Counted from the stretch's first letter, positions 1 to 12,732 are shown. The stretch: DNA of 64,000 nucleotides from Symbiodinium sp. CCMP2592 (GCA_905221615.1 CAJNDT010001291.1:431959-495958), one strand, 5' to 3'. The notes: generated by a model not told the origin, from the sequence alone. Translations and numbers: made by a program.

Positions 1-1377
1 GCTAACTAATTGTGATGATGAATTTACTCCCAGCTACTTTGGTTGCAGTGCCTGCCCCGCCTGTAAAGCACTTCGCACCTACTATGCTCGTGTGTGCGGC
101 AATGACCAGGCAGAACCCAACAACCCCGATTAGCATGTTCTAGTATTAGGCTGCACTCCAGTTTTTCCAGTTTGAGCTAACGAGATGACTACAGCAATCC
201 GACGAAGGCTGTAAACCCTACCCTGCAGCCTTAATTTAGATCCCAAGTTTTGTATATGCCTCATTTAGATCCTCAGTAAAAACCCAAAGCCCTTAACCCC
301 TTAGCCACCCACAAAGGTTTTAGAAACCCGCTTTGTACTCGTAGACCTTACACGTAATTACCAAAATCCACAAAGGCGCTGCAGGGCCCTAGTATATACT
401 CCCCTAAACCCTAAAACCCAGAGACTCTAACATCCTTTTATTCAGGAACATTCCTTTTATAAATCATATTAGGGATCCTACCATAATTTGAGGTATATTC
501 CTTAATTAAGGGATATCGGAGATTCTGGGAACTTTAGGACACTAAACTAGTACACACTTCTAATGCTAAGGCGAGCAGATACAAATCCCTGCGGCAAGAG
601 GCGTCCAAGCAGGACCTTCCGGAATGGGTGAGAATGGCTTAAGCCCTAAACCCTAAACCCCGAGGGATAAGGGGGGAAGGAGGGGGTTTAACCGTTCACG
701 ATTTAGGGTGGCTTGCAGGGGTCCGTTCAAAGGTCGATAACGGGTTTGCGCAGGTCTTGCAAGGGTCATGTAAGGCTTCTCATGTTTCAATGGTAACATG
801 TTAAGCGGTTGTCGGAATTGTTCGTAGGGACTCATATGGTCTGCGACCAGGTTTCTTCTTTAGGATGACAAGTTAAGGCATTAAGGTTGCATCTTGGGCC
901 TATATATGGGTAGTTCTCCAAATGAGGCTGCTTCTAAGATCCCCAAAAACGTGCGTGCGGCATAGAAAGGGGCTTAACTCAGGCGCGACGTGCGCCCATG
1001 CCCCAAGTGCCAAGTCTAGGATTCGTCGTGACGGCTCGGGATTTTAGGCTCTAGGACTTCAGGGCTTGAGGGTTGAGGGGTTTAGGGTTTACTTAGACCC
1101 CCCAACTACCCTCCAATATACCTTAAATACCCACTATTAATTAAGCGCCATAAGGGCTCTATTAAAGGGTACTTGGGGTGTCCTGGTAGGTCTTACGGTT
1201 TAGGGTGGGTTCAGGGTTTAGTTTAGGGTTTAAGGTTTAGGGTTTATAGGGTGGGTTGAGGGTTTAAGGTTTAGGGTGCGTTTACGGTTTAAGGTGGGTT
1301 TAGGATTGTGGGTTTCGGGTCAATTCGGATACTTGCGAGGAACGATATACCTTAGGGTTCCTTTAAAGGGATCCTCT
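1..1377. other. No gene seen
   Basis: Unique intergenic DNA with short CCCTAAA/TTTAGGG tracts (400-420, 640-660, 1199-1305) and a family D half copy (476-530). No open frame looks coding. Confidence 0.7.
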
Positions 1378-1470
1378 TCCGGAATTGGGGGTACCTTGTT
1401 TTGGGGGTCCTTATAATAAGGATCCTACTAGTAGGGTACTAGATTAGGGTCCCCTTTTTTCGGAAACTCC
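1378..1470. mobile_element. Fold-back element, family A
   Basis: Right end CGGAAACTCCC intact, left end altered. Confidence 0.8.
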
Positions 1471-1920
1471 CATATCTCAGATTTCAATAGGCTCTGAGGA
1501 TGAGGTGTCCCGATATTAGGGTTTAGGGTTTAGGGGTTTAGGGTTTAGGGTTCTGGCACCAGGCAGGGAGCTTAGGATGAGGTCAGGGCTTCAGCGTACC
1601 CAAACCCTCGACCTGGAACCCTTCAGCTCGGCTACAAGGCTCGATACACTGATGAGTGAGAAGCTATCACCTGCGATATTCCTATGTGGCATGCCTTTAG
1701 GTAGTCCTCCGAATTGGGGTCCCTTTTTGGGTCCCCAAAACAGTACGGCACCCTTGGAAACAAGACCCTGAAAGGGATGCGAATTTAGAAACCCTAAACC
1801 CTAAACCCTGAACCCTGAAAGGGATGCGAATTTAGAGAACTACCAACATTTTGGTCCAGTGTGCGTCTCCCCGAAGGCCAGTTTGCATCTCGCTTTGCCC
1901 AGCCTTGACCAGCCAGAGAC

Positions 1921-2067
1921 TTGGGGTTTAGGGTTTAGGGTTTTAGGGTTTAGGGTTTAGGGTTTTAGGGTTTAGGGTTTAGGGTTTTAGGGTTTAGGGT
2001 TTAGGGTTTAGGGTTTTAGGGTTTAGGGTTTAGGGTTTTAGGGTTTAGGGTTTAGGGTTTAGGGTTG
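1921..2067 (+). repeat. Interstitial telomere-type array
   Basis: About 20 TTTAGGG units with regular TTTTAGGG variants. It is internal, with unique DNA on both sides, so it is not a chromosome end. Confidence 0.97.
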
Positions 2068-3180
2068 GGATGCTTCTGAAACTCAGGGGCAAAACGGGTG
2101 AAGCTACGGTCCAGAGCTTATAAACAACCTGATACATGTAACAACCTGATACATGCTCTACTGTTCAGGGTTCAGGAGGGGGGGAACAAAACCCTGAGAC
2201 CCTCGGACATCAACCAGAGCTGGCTTTCAAAGCCTTGGGGACTTTCTTTAAAGCTTGCTTGGAAGTTTGTCCAAAGGTGTTCGGGATATTCGTAAGAGTT
2301 TTCAGTAAGTTCTTAAAGGCTTGGAGTGCCCAGGAACATTAGAGGACAAGATGATTGTGAAATGAGGTGCTAAGATCATCGATTTGGCGTTTAGGGTCTA
2401 GGAAGATCCCTTAATGGGGGTTCCTATAAAGTACCCTTAGTAGTATAGGGCCCCAAATTAGGGGAGCTCAGGGTAGAAAGTCCAGAGTGTAGGAGATTTT
2501 CAGGGCCCAAGCCCATGTAGGGTTTAGGGTTTAGCCCATGCCCAAACTCTAAACCTCACACCCAGGGTTTAGGTTTGAGGGAGCCCGGCAGACGCACAAA
2601 GCCAGATGCTCAAAAAAGGGATGCTCAGCTTTGAAGAAGCCTGACGAAGACATTTCGAAGGGTCTGAAGAATAGATCCTGTGAACAAGGCGCGATGCAAC
2701 CTTCCAAAGATGCTACAACACCTTTGTCGGGCCTCTACTTTGCCCTCAACCCTAACCCCTGAAATCCTAAAGCCCTAAAGCCCTAAACCCTAAGCCCAAA
2801 CCGGGGTCCTCGAAGGCGTCTTGACTTTAAGTGCGAAGGTCGCGACGAGCCACCGAAGCCGACCACAAGCATGAATCTCAGGGGGGTGGAGCGGGGGTTT
2901 GAGGGTTGGAGTTTTGCTTTTAGGGTTTGGGGTTTAGGGTTTAGGTTGGATTGGATTTTGGGTTTTTGGGCTTTGAGGTTAGGAGTTTCGGGTGTCGTTT
3001 TCAGGTCTTGGGCTGGTTTGCTTATTTGTTTCTTACAGTTCTGGCTGGGTTAAGGGTTTCAGAGGTCTCTTGCAAGTTCCGGAAGTAAGGTTTGCATGAT
3101 ATAGGTGGGGCGCAATCATTAGTAGTATTATCTCAGCACTACAAACATGAGTGCGAGTACGATGCACGCGCACGTGTAGT
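2068..3180. other. No gene seen
   Basis: Mixed unique and telomere-like DNA, with a family M partial at 2403-2485. Frames such as GFRVWGLGFRL near 2900 are translations of TTTAGGG filler. Confidence 0.7.
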
Positions 3181-3182
3181 CG

Positions 3183-3265
3183 TGGCAGTAGTAGTCGTAG
3201 TAGTCAGTCGTTGTCGGCGTCGTAGTAGTGACGCAGTGCTACTACTGCTGTTACCAATACGACTG

Positions 3266-3325
<60 letters not shown>

Positions 3326-3340
3326 GTACTACTACTACTG

Positions 3341-3373
<33 letters not shown>

Positions 3374-3374
3374 G

Positions 3375-3431
<57 letters not shown>

Positions 3432-3475
3432 CACTACTACCACTACTACGGCGACGGCGACTACTACTATCAGCA
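3183..3475. repeat. (TAC)n microsatellite with flanking (GTA)-like arm
   Basis: About 180 bp of TAC units with a few changes (3252-3440), preceded by an imperfect GTAGTC-type stretch (3183-3235) that is partly complementary. Frames of poly-Leu, poly-Val and poly-Ser are artefacts. Confidence 0.95.
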
Positions 3476-3542
3476 TTACCACTACTACCCGGAATAGCAC
3501 CGGTGCTCGTACTCGTGCTAGTTCTAGTGCGATTCCTAAATA

Positions 3543-3641
3543 GGAGTTTCCGAAAATATGGCACCCTAATATAGTACCCTAAATAGTAGGATCCTTACTA
3601 TAAGGACCCCAACATAGGGCACCCCTAATTTTCGGAAACTC
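3543..3641. mobile_element. Fold-back element, family A
   Basis: GGAGTTTCCGAAAATATGG and complement; a right half repeats at 3690-3735. Confidence 0.9.
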
Positions 3642-4817
3642 CCTAAACCCTAAACCCCATAGATCCCGTATTGGAACCCTTGATAGGTCCCTTTAAAGGA
3701 ACCCCCAAGGTACCCCTAATTTTCGGAAACTCCCAAATAGTTTCAGAGTCATGGTGCACTGCTCCGAGGCTGATGCCCTACCTCAAAGTGTCTGGAGCTC
3801 AAGGGCTAAGGGCTTAGGGTTAAGGGGTTTAGGGTTTAGGGGTTTAGGGGCTAAGGGCTTAGGTTTTAGGGGTTTAGGGTTTAGGGCTTAGGGTTTAGGG
3901 TTCTGAAAGCACTGAGTGTTGAAACAGTTTAGACATGTTGAGACGGTGTAGTAGTGTAGGATGTAGGTTGGGGTGGGCAAAACTTCCAAGTTCCATTTCT
4001 GCATATGGCTCGCTTTGTTGAAATGCCCCGACTTCTGGTTTAGGGTTTGGAAAGGCGGCCATGCTTCTCGGGAATGCAAAATGCCTAAACCCTGAGCCTG
4101 AAACAAACATCCCAGATCCTGAATGTTATGCCCACAGCGCCGCAACCCCCTAGCCCAAAATTCACCTAAAGCTTGAATTTCAGGCCACAGGCCTTAGCCT
4201 CGGCTGCAAGACCAATCTCCGAGAGAGGCTCCAACATCCTTGAATCGAGGGCTCCGCCTGCAGACACAGTACTATACTTAAATTTTAAGGACCGGAATAT
4301 TCCTCCGATTTTGGCCCAACCCTACGCCATAATACCTTCTACACCCTACAAGATGGGAGAATTTGAGAAATCTATCCTCAGATAAGCCATGAGTGCTAGA
4401 AGCTGGAACTTTTTCTGACAGGAATCTCCTGAAGAAAAAACGAAGCCGGGTTTCACTAGGCCCTTACATGAGCACCGTCACTACAAACCTTTCCTAGGTT
4501 TCATACCCTTAAAGTTGAGCTTTTCCTATGCAGTGTATGCTTCGGCCTCCGACTATTTTGGACCGCGTGTGCTACGATGGTGCACGAAGCCCCAGCCTGT
4601 ACATGTTTTGGGGTGCTTCCGGTGTCCCTTAGGACTTTAACTTTAAAGTCTAACTTTTAGGAGGGTTTCAAAAGTCAGGTAAGATGTATACAATGTGAAT
4701 CACACGACCCATTGCTTCGCGATGCCTTCTGTCTGAGTACAGCGCAGCCTTCCATTCAAGCTTCAAGAAAATATTCTTGACCGAAGATTTCGGGGCTTTG
4801 AAACATCAAATTAATCA

Positions 4818-4914
4818 TCCCAGAGAACCCAATACCCCTTAATTAAGGAATATACCCTAAATTATCGATTGAAGCTATGTTCCTTAATTAAGGGGTATTG
4901 GGCTCTCTGGGAAT
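4818..4914. mobile_element. Fold-back element, family D
   Basis: Ends CCCAGAGAGCCCAATA and TTAATTAAGGAATAT-type arms. Further copies are listed separately; half copies at 476-530, 46669-46737 and 56138-56242. Confidence 0.9.
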
Positions 4915-4924
4915 CCCAAGTCAA

Positions 4925-5036
4925 GGCCGTGTCCGCAACTCCAGTCCTTGCCTCTGGCACTTGCGGATGCTGCTTGAGCAGCCTGCGCAGGCCGAAGCTC
5001 AGCCACAGCAACGTGTCGTTGATGCAGAGCTACGAC
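4925..5036. other. Short unique stretch between two fold-back elements
   Basis: Unique DNA of coding-like composition between a family D and a family B element. The plus frame reads LEQPAQAEAQPQQRVVDAEL and the minus frame VVALHQRHVAVAELRPAQAA; I cannot choose between them. Confidence 0.25.
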
Positions 5037-5038
5037 TA

Positions 5039-5165
5039 CTTAGAGGATCATGGGACTTAGTAAGTAGGGTTATAAGTACCATAAATAAGGTTACAAGTAG
5101 ATAGAACGATGGTTACGTTACTTATAACTTATAACCCTACTTACTAAGTCCCTTGATCCTCCAAG
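5039..5165. mobile_element. Fold-back element, family B (TA-flanked)
   Basis: Terminal inverted repeats CTTAGAGGATCATGGGACTT and its complement, 30-40 bp long, flanked by TA on both sides. Short, non-coding, palindromic: a MITE of Tc1/mariner-like type by its TA flanks (inference). Confidence 0.9.
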
Positions 5166-5242
5166 TACCCTAAGCCCTAAGCCCTAAACCCTTCGGTTTG
5201 TGCATGTAGGCGCCTGAACCATGGCCAGGCTGGGCTTGCCAG

Positions 5243-5365
5243 GAACATATGCTAGGATGCCCAGTAGTACCCTTATTCCCTTTTTGTAGTCCTAGGTTCC
5301 TTATAAAGTTACCCAATACCAAAAAGAGAGGCCTTTTTATTCTTAGGTTACCTGGGTATCCCAAT
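5243..5365. mobile_element. Fold-back element, family H
   Basis: Nearly the reverse complement of the copy at 18084-18210, so the two are similar over the full length. Confidence 0.88.
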
Positions 5366-5466
5366 ATAATGTCATTGTCCCAATGGTTTGAACAGTATCG
5401 CCTTATAGTTTCTGTAGAATTCTCCTGCAATACCAAGCGCGGTGCTCTGGCACAGGAATGGGGCTA

Positions 5467-5567
5467 CTGTTGATGGACAAAATCCTGCATTACCCATTAT
5501 AAGGATTATACCGTAATTCCTATAGTTTAGGGTCCTTAAGATCATGCAGGATTTTGTCCATCAACAG
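5467..5567. mobile_element. Fold-back element, family E (TA-flanked)
   Basis: Ends CTGTTGATGGACAAAATCCT and complement, TA on both sides. Other copies: 27507-27611, 35971-36069, 44036-44136, 46738-46838, 55823-55923. Confidence 0.92.
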
Positions 5568-5613
5568 TAGGTTTAGGGCTTCCGGCTTAGGGTTCGGGCC
5601 CTTGACGGCGCAG

Positions 5614-5752
5614 TCGCTCCAACTGAACAAAACAATCCAGAACGTTAAACAAACGCTAAGCTTAAACAAAGATACTTTCAGCCGTAGACCCTCAGCCATA
5701 GTGGAGAACAGCGAGAACAGACTGCGACCTTCAGGGGATCTTGCCTTGGTCT
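5614..5752 (+). CDS. Possible exon upstream of 6030-6155
   Basis: After GGCGCAG the plus strand reads SLQLNKTIQNVKQTLSLNKD, TFSRRPSAIVENSENRLRPS, GDLA. It lacks repeat filler and lies just after a family E fold-back element (5467-5567). The acceptor is not AG|G, so the boundaries are uncertain. Confidence 0.35.
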
Positions 5753-6029
5753 TGTCATCGGTTTTTGGGGGGTCGCAATCTCTGTTTGCCTCAGTGCGGC
5801 ATTGGGTTTTGGGTTTTTCGGATTTGGGGGTCTTAGGGAGGGTTCTTAAGTTTAAAACCGAAAGACCCAGAAGTGGTGGCTTGTCGCATGCGACCTGCCT
5901 GCTGTTTACGGGTTCAGGGTGGGTTACTTGGGAAGTTAAGGGAGCTTGGCTAGTCAGTGATATGTAGAGCTACATGCAGTGTATCCTGAGTTAGGGTGGT
6001 TTTTCATCTTATGTGTCTTACTTTCGCAG

Positions 6030-6155
6030 GACCCTGAGCCTATTTACTTAGGTAAACGAAGGCACTCTAGCAGAAGAGCTGAGAGCTCGTCGCATGATGT
6101 TACATGGGCCGAACCTCAAGAGAAGCCCTTGCAGCAATCGGTCCACGGCCCATAA
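6030..6155 (+). CDS. Possible terminal exon, plus strand
   Basis: A pyrimidine-rich acceptor CTTTCGCAG|G opens a 41-codon frame: DPEPIYLGKRRHSSRRAESS then SHDVTWAEPQEKPLQQSV and TAA. It follows the AG|G rule seen in the CDPK gene. A second frame (VNEGTLAEELRARRMMLH) is open in the same DNA. The AT-rich island begins about 150 bp downstream. Confidence 0.4.
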   Translation, partial: DPEPIYLGKRRHSSRRAESSSHDVTWAEPQEKPLQQSVHGP

Positions 6156-6333
6156 TCTTTAGTCATTCGGAATCCTGCATCCGGAAATGTCTTTCCAATT
6201 TGCGGACAGGTCCATCATCCTTCATGAACTGATTTCAACCGGCTCACTGACAAGCAAGATTGACGAATCGCAAAATATGGGAGCACAATGGACACCGGAT
6301 CTTGCATAATGTTAATAAGAAGAAAAATGTGCG

Positions 6334-6367
<34 letters not shown>

Positions 6368-6885
6368 CATGTATGTATTCAGTATATATCCTCTCTTGAA
6401 GCTGTTGTTTGGTTCTTTATGATATTCAATTTGTTTCTGAGAGGTATTTCTTGAATCATTTATTTGCAGATTTCTTTCAATTTCTTTGACTCTTTGATAT
6501 AAGGAAAATTCGCGAACTATGAATGTATAGAGATCTTCTTCATTTGAATCAAATCGCGCCATTGCCGCATTAATCGATAAATCTAAACAACATAATGGTT
6601 ATAGGTGGTTATAGATTATGTTATATTGCAAAATGAGTGTGTGTGTGTGTATATATATGTACATTTATGTATATACTTATGTACTTATCTGTCTAAATTA
6701 GAAATAATCTGATTTTTCCTCAACAATCCTAGTTTTATATACAATTAGATTGATTTGAATTGTAATTGATATTATTTGAGATTCGCAAAAACTATGGAAA
6801 TCAATTTGTATATAGGTTAAAGAGAGTCAAATTCTGTGATTGTCGAAGTATCGATAAACCCCACATATGAGAAATTAATATATAC

Positions 6886-6923
<38 letters not shown>

Positions 6924-7120
6924 GTTATACTTCTGTGCTGATTAACTTTAATGCATCAGCCATAACCGATTTTTATCGCAACTTATATTGGAACGTTGAT
7001 ATATGTGTATATATATACATACGTATATCATGGTTGGTATATATTTTCTGATCGTTTATAAACTGTTTGTTTTTATAAACAAAGATTCAAAACAGAAATA
7101 GAGAAATGCTCGAATAATTT

Positions 7121-7600
7121 TTCGATCAAATCAAAAGACCGGATAACCCCACATGAGTATGTCTGTAGACAGTGATTAACGAGTTGGTGCGGTGTTGTGT
7201 GTGGTGTTGGGTGTGTGGTGTGTGTTGTGTGTTGTGTGAGTGTTGTGTGCGTTGTGTGGGGTGTTGGGGTTGTGTGGGTTGTGCGTGTTGTGTTTGTTGT
7301 GTGTGTGTGTGTGCGCGTTGTGTGGTGTTGTGTGGACTGTGTGCGTTGTGTGCTGTGTGCGTTGTGGGCGCTGTGTGCGTTGTGTGCGTTGTGTGCGTTG
7401 TGTGGGGTGTGAGTGTGTGTGTGTGTGTGTGTTGTGTGTGTGCTTTGTGTGTGTGTGTGTGCGTGTTGTGGTGTTGCGTGTGTCTGTGTGTCTTGTGTAT
7501 GTGTTGGGTGTATATTGTATTTGTGTCGTTGTGCGTGATGCGCGTTGTATGTTGCGTATTATATATTGCGAGTTGCGTATATATTCTGTGCATTATATAT
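7121..7600. repeat. Left arm: GT-rich minisatellite of the AT island
   Basis: A 65-bp unique anchor (7121-7190) followed by degenerate TTGTGTG/GTGCG repeats to about 7600. The anchor is the approximate reverse complement (about 70% by eye) of 11415-11480; both contain CATGAGTAT and AACGAGTTG. Confidence 0.75.
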
Positions 7601-7602
7601 AT

Positions 7603-8907
7603 GTGATTCGTGATTATAGATAGATATGCTGAAAATGAGGAGATAAATATATATATATATATATATATAGGGAATAGGGAATAATTACGAAATTTTGGAT
7701 GAATATGTTTCTCTTATTTAATGATGAAGACTCGTCATATCTTATTTCTCTCTTATTCTGATCTCTTTCGTCTCTCTTTCTTTGGACCTGTTTCTATTCA
7801 TACGAATAATTAGATATATCGTGGCGGGGCGATTTTCGGATATAGATGAAATATATTCGTAAAAATGATATAATTCTCTTCTTTCTTGCCTCGTATTGGT
7901 TATATCGATATGAAGGTCATTTTGAATAGAAGATATATAGAAAAATCGAATTCTTTGATTTTTCATTGATATACGATATATCGAATTCATATTCCGATAT
8001 GATAAATACTTCGAATTAAGAATACTTTATATAAATTATTATAAATGATATATAAGATTTATCGCGATTTACATTAATATTGGATAGACTATTAATATTA
8101 AATTACGTACGAATGAAATACGAAAGATATCTGGAATAATAATATAATAATAATAAGAATAATAATAATCTAATTTAGTAGTTCCGATGACTAGAAATAC
8201 GGAATTTCCAAAATTTTCAAATCTAGTTGAGCATTGGAATATTCTTTTCTAAATTCGTGGGGGATCTCGAGGTTCCGGATCCAAGAGATAGGAGATATCT
8301 AAAAGGAGATAGGTAATAAGAGAGAAGTTAGAAAAGAATTAATAGAGAATAGAAGTTACAAAGAAATCTATAAATATTTTTAAATTTCGAAATAGATATA
8401 AATGATTGTAAAAAAAAATTATAATGATAAAAATAATATCGATGATATCTAGAAAAACGATATTCATTTAATTATAGATTTCATAACGATGATAGTATTC
8501 GTGACACAAACTATCAAGCGAATAATGAAATCTATCTCCTAAATCATTTTTTCTTTTCTATCTCATGGGATTTTTGAGATTTCAAAAATATATCTTTGAA
8601 TTTCATAAAATATATGAATTTTTTATTTATAAGAATCTATATTGAGCGTCATGCTGAACCCATATCTCTGAAGATTCAATATTTTAGAATATCTAAGATC
8701 TTCTATTAGGAAGGATCTTTTTCGAATTATATCTTAGGCATCTTTCTAGATTCGGATTAGAATATATGTCATATTCCATAGAATCTTTTATTTATTATTC
8801 AAACATATGATATCTACATATTTTATGACTATTTATTATTTCTTAAGAATTCTATATTGAGCATATTGAATATAGATATATATTTCTTATTTCTATTGAT
8901 CAATATG
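7603..8907 (+). repeat. Direct duplication, copy 1
   Basis: Begins GTGATTCGTGATTATAGATA and contains the stretch TATCTCTGAAGATTCAATAT near 8670. Both recur in the same order in copy 2 at 8908-9660, with an internal deletion of about 0.5 kb there. No gene recognised. Confidence 0.75.
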
Positions 8908-9660
8908 CGTGATTCGTAATTATAGATAGATATAATTATTGAGAAGTGTGAGAGAGAGAGATATATATATATATATTTATAAGAAAAAATACGAAAAATT
9001 GAATAAATATTTTTTTCATTTATTCAATAATGGTGAATCTAATATTTTCTTATTTGAATCTCTTCCGTCTCCTCTTCTTTGAATCTATTTATATCCATAT
9101 GAAAATTAGATATATCATGATGAAATATTCTTCTGATATAGGATGAAATATAAGACTGGCATAATTCTCATCTCTCTTTTCTCATATATATGAATTTTTG
9201 ATTATGTCGATAATAAATATATATAATTATAATAATTTAAATCATAATAATAAAATTCGATATTTAGAAATTCGATAATAATTTAATTATCGATTTCATA
9301 ATGACGACAATATTAGCAACGCAAAATATCGAACGATTAATAAATCTTATCTTCTATCTTTATTTTTTCATTTCTATTTTATTCAATTTTTGAAATTTCA
9401 TATATATATATATATATCTCTCTCTCTTTTAATTTCATAAAATTATAGACGTCTATATTGGACGTTATAGCTGGTCCGTATCTCTGAAGAATCAATATTT
9501 TAAAATATTTAAGATTTTATATTAGAGTTTTCTTTTTCGAATTATATCTCAGAAATCTTTCTAGATTCGATTTGAAACGCGCATCATATTCCAAGTAGAA
9601 TTTATTAAATAATATTTAAAGATATGATATCTAAATATTATATGAATTCATATTTGATTC
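8908..9660 (+). repeat. Direct duplication, copy 2
   Basis: Begins GTGATTCGTAATTATAGATA; matches copy 1 along its length with many substitutions and a deletion. The divergence means the duplication is old. Confidence 0.75.
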
Positions 9661-10288
9661 AATGATTTTATAGGCAAGTGCTTAAATCATAGCTAAATCG
9701 TTGCTTCGGGCTCTCCCCCCATATATATGCAAGATTTCGAAAGATATATTAAAATCCTTATTTTGGGTCTTCTCCCAATCTATATATATGCATATAGGCA
9801 GATCTAGATGCATTCTTATGCTATCCGGAAATCCTTTCGAGATATTAGAATAGAATGATCATCGTCACGAAAGGCACGCAAGGATTCGGGCATAGAAATC
9901 CCAGATACCATTCGTCCGACTTCTTGGGAAAACTAAGAGACGCATCTCAGAAAGAATAGCATTCTTCAGAATTTCGGGAAGGAGAAAATTGACGATAATT
10001 ATTTTTCATTTCATCCCGGCTTCACCTACCAGAAAGACCCAAAGCGGAAATCCGAATTGAGATTCGGAATGCAAGTATAAGTGATATTCACCAAAATATA
10101 GTGATATAGGGAAATTAATAATATTTCCTAATATTGTCTTTTTCAAATTCAAATCTTCCAATCCCAGGCCTATATCCTTATTAAGATATATATTACGGCA
10201 CGAAAGAACCTCTTCTCGGAATCCGAATGCCTCCGACATATCCCAGGATGTCGAGAAATATTTCGTATAAAGATGCCTGATTCCAGAA

Positions 10289-10462
10289 GCACCCGTTCGA
10301 GGCCTATCAATGATTATCAGTAGTATCGTAGCATACTAAAATCAGTCATTCCTCATATAGACGCTCGATTTCAAGCACCTATTCGGCAAGTATCAGAGGT
10401 CATCAATAGCATAATAATATATCAAAACCTAATCATTCTCAATATATACGGTCGATTCCATA
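10289..10462 (+). repeat. 87-bp tandem pair
   Basis: Two adjacent diverged copies starting GCACCCGTTCG (10289) and GCACCTATTCGGC (10376), each ending in CGATTTCA or CGATTCCA. Sequence between the direct duplication and the CA-rich arm is otherwise unrecognised. Confidence 0.6.
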
Positions 10463-10909
10463 AAGATCATTCATGGATAGAAGTGCCTATTTAAAATATG
10501 ACTCTCAAAAGTAGATATTCATTTCTCAAGCAAATTATCAAACGAAATACCATCTATATATATATATATCAAATCAAATATTATTAATGTAATAATTCTG
10601 TATTTCTAATATATTAAATTATCTCTATACGTATAAATCTCAATATTTTTCTTATAGCAATAACGATTTAAATAATTACCCATATATTGAATATATATTT
10701 TTCAAAATTTATCTTCCTTTCGCTTGCCGCCGACCGCTCCACCACGATACCGTACGACCTCGCTCCACACCACACATCCAACCTAATACCAGCCCCCCCT
10801 TCGTATCCCAACGCCGCAACAATAACCGCAATAACAATACACCGCCAACTTTGCGACCCTCTAACCCCCCCTACCTTCCAATATACGTCCTTCTATTTGA
10901 TGATTCGAA

Positions 10910-11480
10910 CGCCGCACGATAAGGTATACGGTCCACGCCCTACGACACGACGCACGCGACACGACACACGCGACACGACACACGACACACGACACACGCG
11001 ACACGACACACGACATAACACGACACAACACCACACAACACAACACAACACGACGCAACACAACACCACACCACACGACACCACACCGCACAACTCAGCA
11101 CCTAACAACACAACACGACACAACTCAATACCAACCAACACACCACAACACTCCACACAACGCAACTTGACACCAAACAACATAACACAACACGACCCAA
11201 CACAACACAACACCACACCACACCACACCACACCACCACACCACACTGCACAACATCGCACAACACAACACCACACCACACCGCACGCCACACCACTCGC
11301 CACACCACACCAGTCACCACACCACACAACGCAACACAACCCAACACAACACAACACAATGCGCACTGCGCAACACACGACACCGCGCACACTCCTCTGG
11401 TAGGCTTTAGAGGGGTCATCAACTCGTTTGTCATCATCCATAGATATACTCATGCGGGACAGTCCGATCCTTTGATCTTC
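10910..11480. repeat. Right arm: CA-rich minisatellite of the AT island
   Basis: Degenerate CACAA/CACGA repeats (10925-11398) ending in a unique anchor (11415-11480) that pairs with the left arm. With it, it forms an inverted repeat of about 0.5 kb flanking a 3.3-kb core. Confidence 0.75.
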
Positions 11481-11498
11481 TATAGTAAGCTTAGAACG

Positions 11499-11529
<31 letters not shown>

Positions 11530-11540
11530 TATACATATAC

Positions 11541-11579
<39 letters not shown>

Positions 11580-12732
11580 ATATACATATAGATATATAAG
11601 CTTATATGAGAAGACATTTAAATTCTCATATATTTCCGTTTAATCATTATATATACTATAGATACTTAGATTTTACAATCTGATAATTAGATTTTAGAAA
11701 GCAACAAATCGAAATATCCTGAATATTTGTTGATATACAAAAATTAAATTAAAAGTTTGTTTTACGAATTATTGAGATTCTTCAAACTTTCACTATTTAG
11801 CATATGATTTCTTTCAGTGAAGTTGTAGAAAAATCAATTGAAATTAATTTTCAAAACTAGATCCGACGCAAACGGGCCAAGCTAAATAATTCCCATCCGA
11901 CAAATCTTCCAAGCACAATCGAGCGCGATTCAGCAAAATATTACTGAAAAGGGGTCTGCATGTCCTTAAAACAAACTAAACAGCAAGTCCTGATAAGAAT
12001 TCATCAATACTTAGAATATAGAAAAATTTCATTTCGCTAATTTCGTAGAAGCAAACCTCGGAACTATGAAACAATCGTTATTTTAATAAATAAATAATAT
12101 GAGAAGGTTATTTTGAGAATCTCTTGATATCTGTAAAAAGTACAATTGAAATTGAATATAACCTCATATTTCTATAACATGATTATATACAGATCTCATA
12201 ATTAGAAGATCAGCTTACCGGTTAAGAACAAATTTCGAAAAACAACATTTAAATAACAGATCAATACTTTTATGAATGAATCAGAGGTTATGAGTTCAAA
12301 CAAACATGACATTAAACATACTTCTAATTAATATATATATATATATCTATATATGTATATATGTATATGTATTTATATTCACAAAATATGTTTTCATTAT
12401 TATGCTTTATATGAATTCGAAAGATTTGAATTCTACACAGTATAAACTAAATCGGAACTTACATATTTATATTCAGCTTTGTATTTATGGATATGTACAT
12501 TACTATAAATGAAATGAGAAATTGAACATTTAGTTTAAATATTAAAAAGATGAGATCTCCCGCATATTTCATAAATCTAAATTCGCCTGGAGCGCTCAGG
12601 TTTGCAAGAGAAGTGTTTTTGCTTTTGCATGAGATTCCCTTGGGGTGTTCGATGTTCCCGAGAGTATGATCTTGCTTGGTACCTGGGACTTTCAAACTTG
12701 TCCTAGATACCCTTGGCCCTTGACCTCGACTA

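Larger units (their letters stand above)
6300..12700. other. AT-rich island
   Basis: About 6.4 kb of abruptly AT-rich sequence in a window that is otherwise GC-balanced. It contains many (TA)n runs, no telomere-like motifs and no fold-back elements of the families found outside. Inside it are a GT-rich and a CA-rich arm in inverted orientation, a diverged direct duplication, an 87-bp tandem pair and no convincing gene. It is therefore foreign in composition: organelle-derived DNA, a large mobile element or an assembly join are all possible. Confidence 0.85.

Noticed and set aside
3092..3574. Frames rich in Leu, Val or Ser
   Set aside because: Translations of the (TAC)n microsatellite.
7126..7623. 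Cys/Val- and Thr/His-rich frames
   Set aside because: Translations of the GT-rich minisatellite; no start context or protein-like composition.
10687..11453. A 238-codon Thr/His-rich frame and antisense Cys/Val frames
   Set aside because: Translations of the CA-rich minisatellite.
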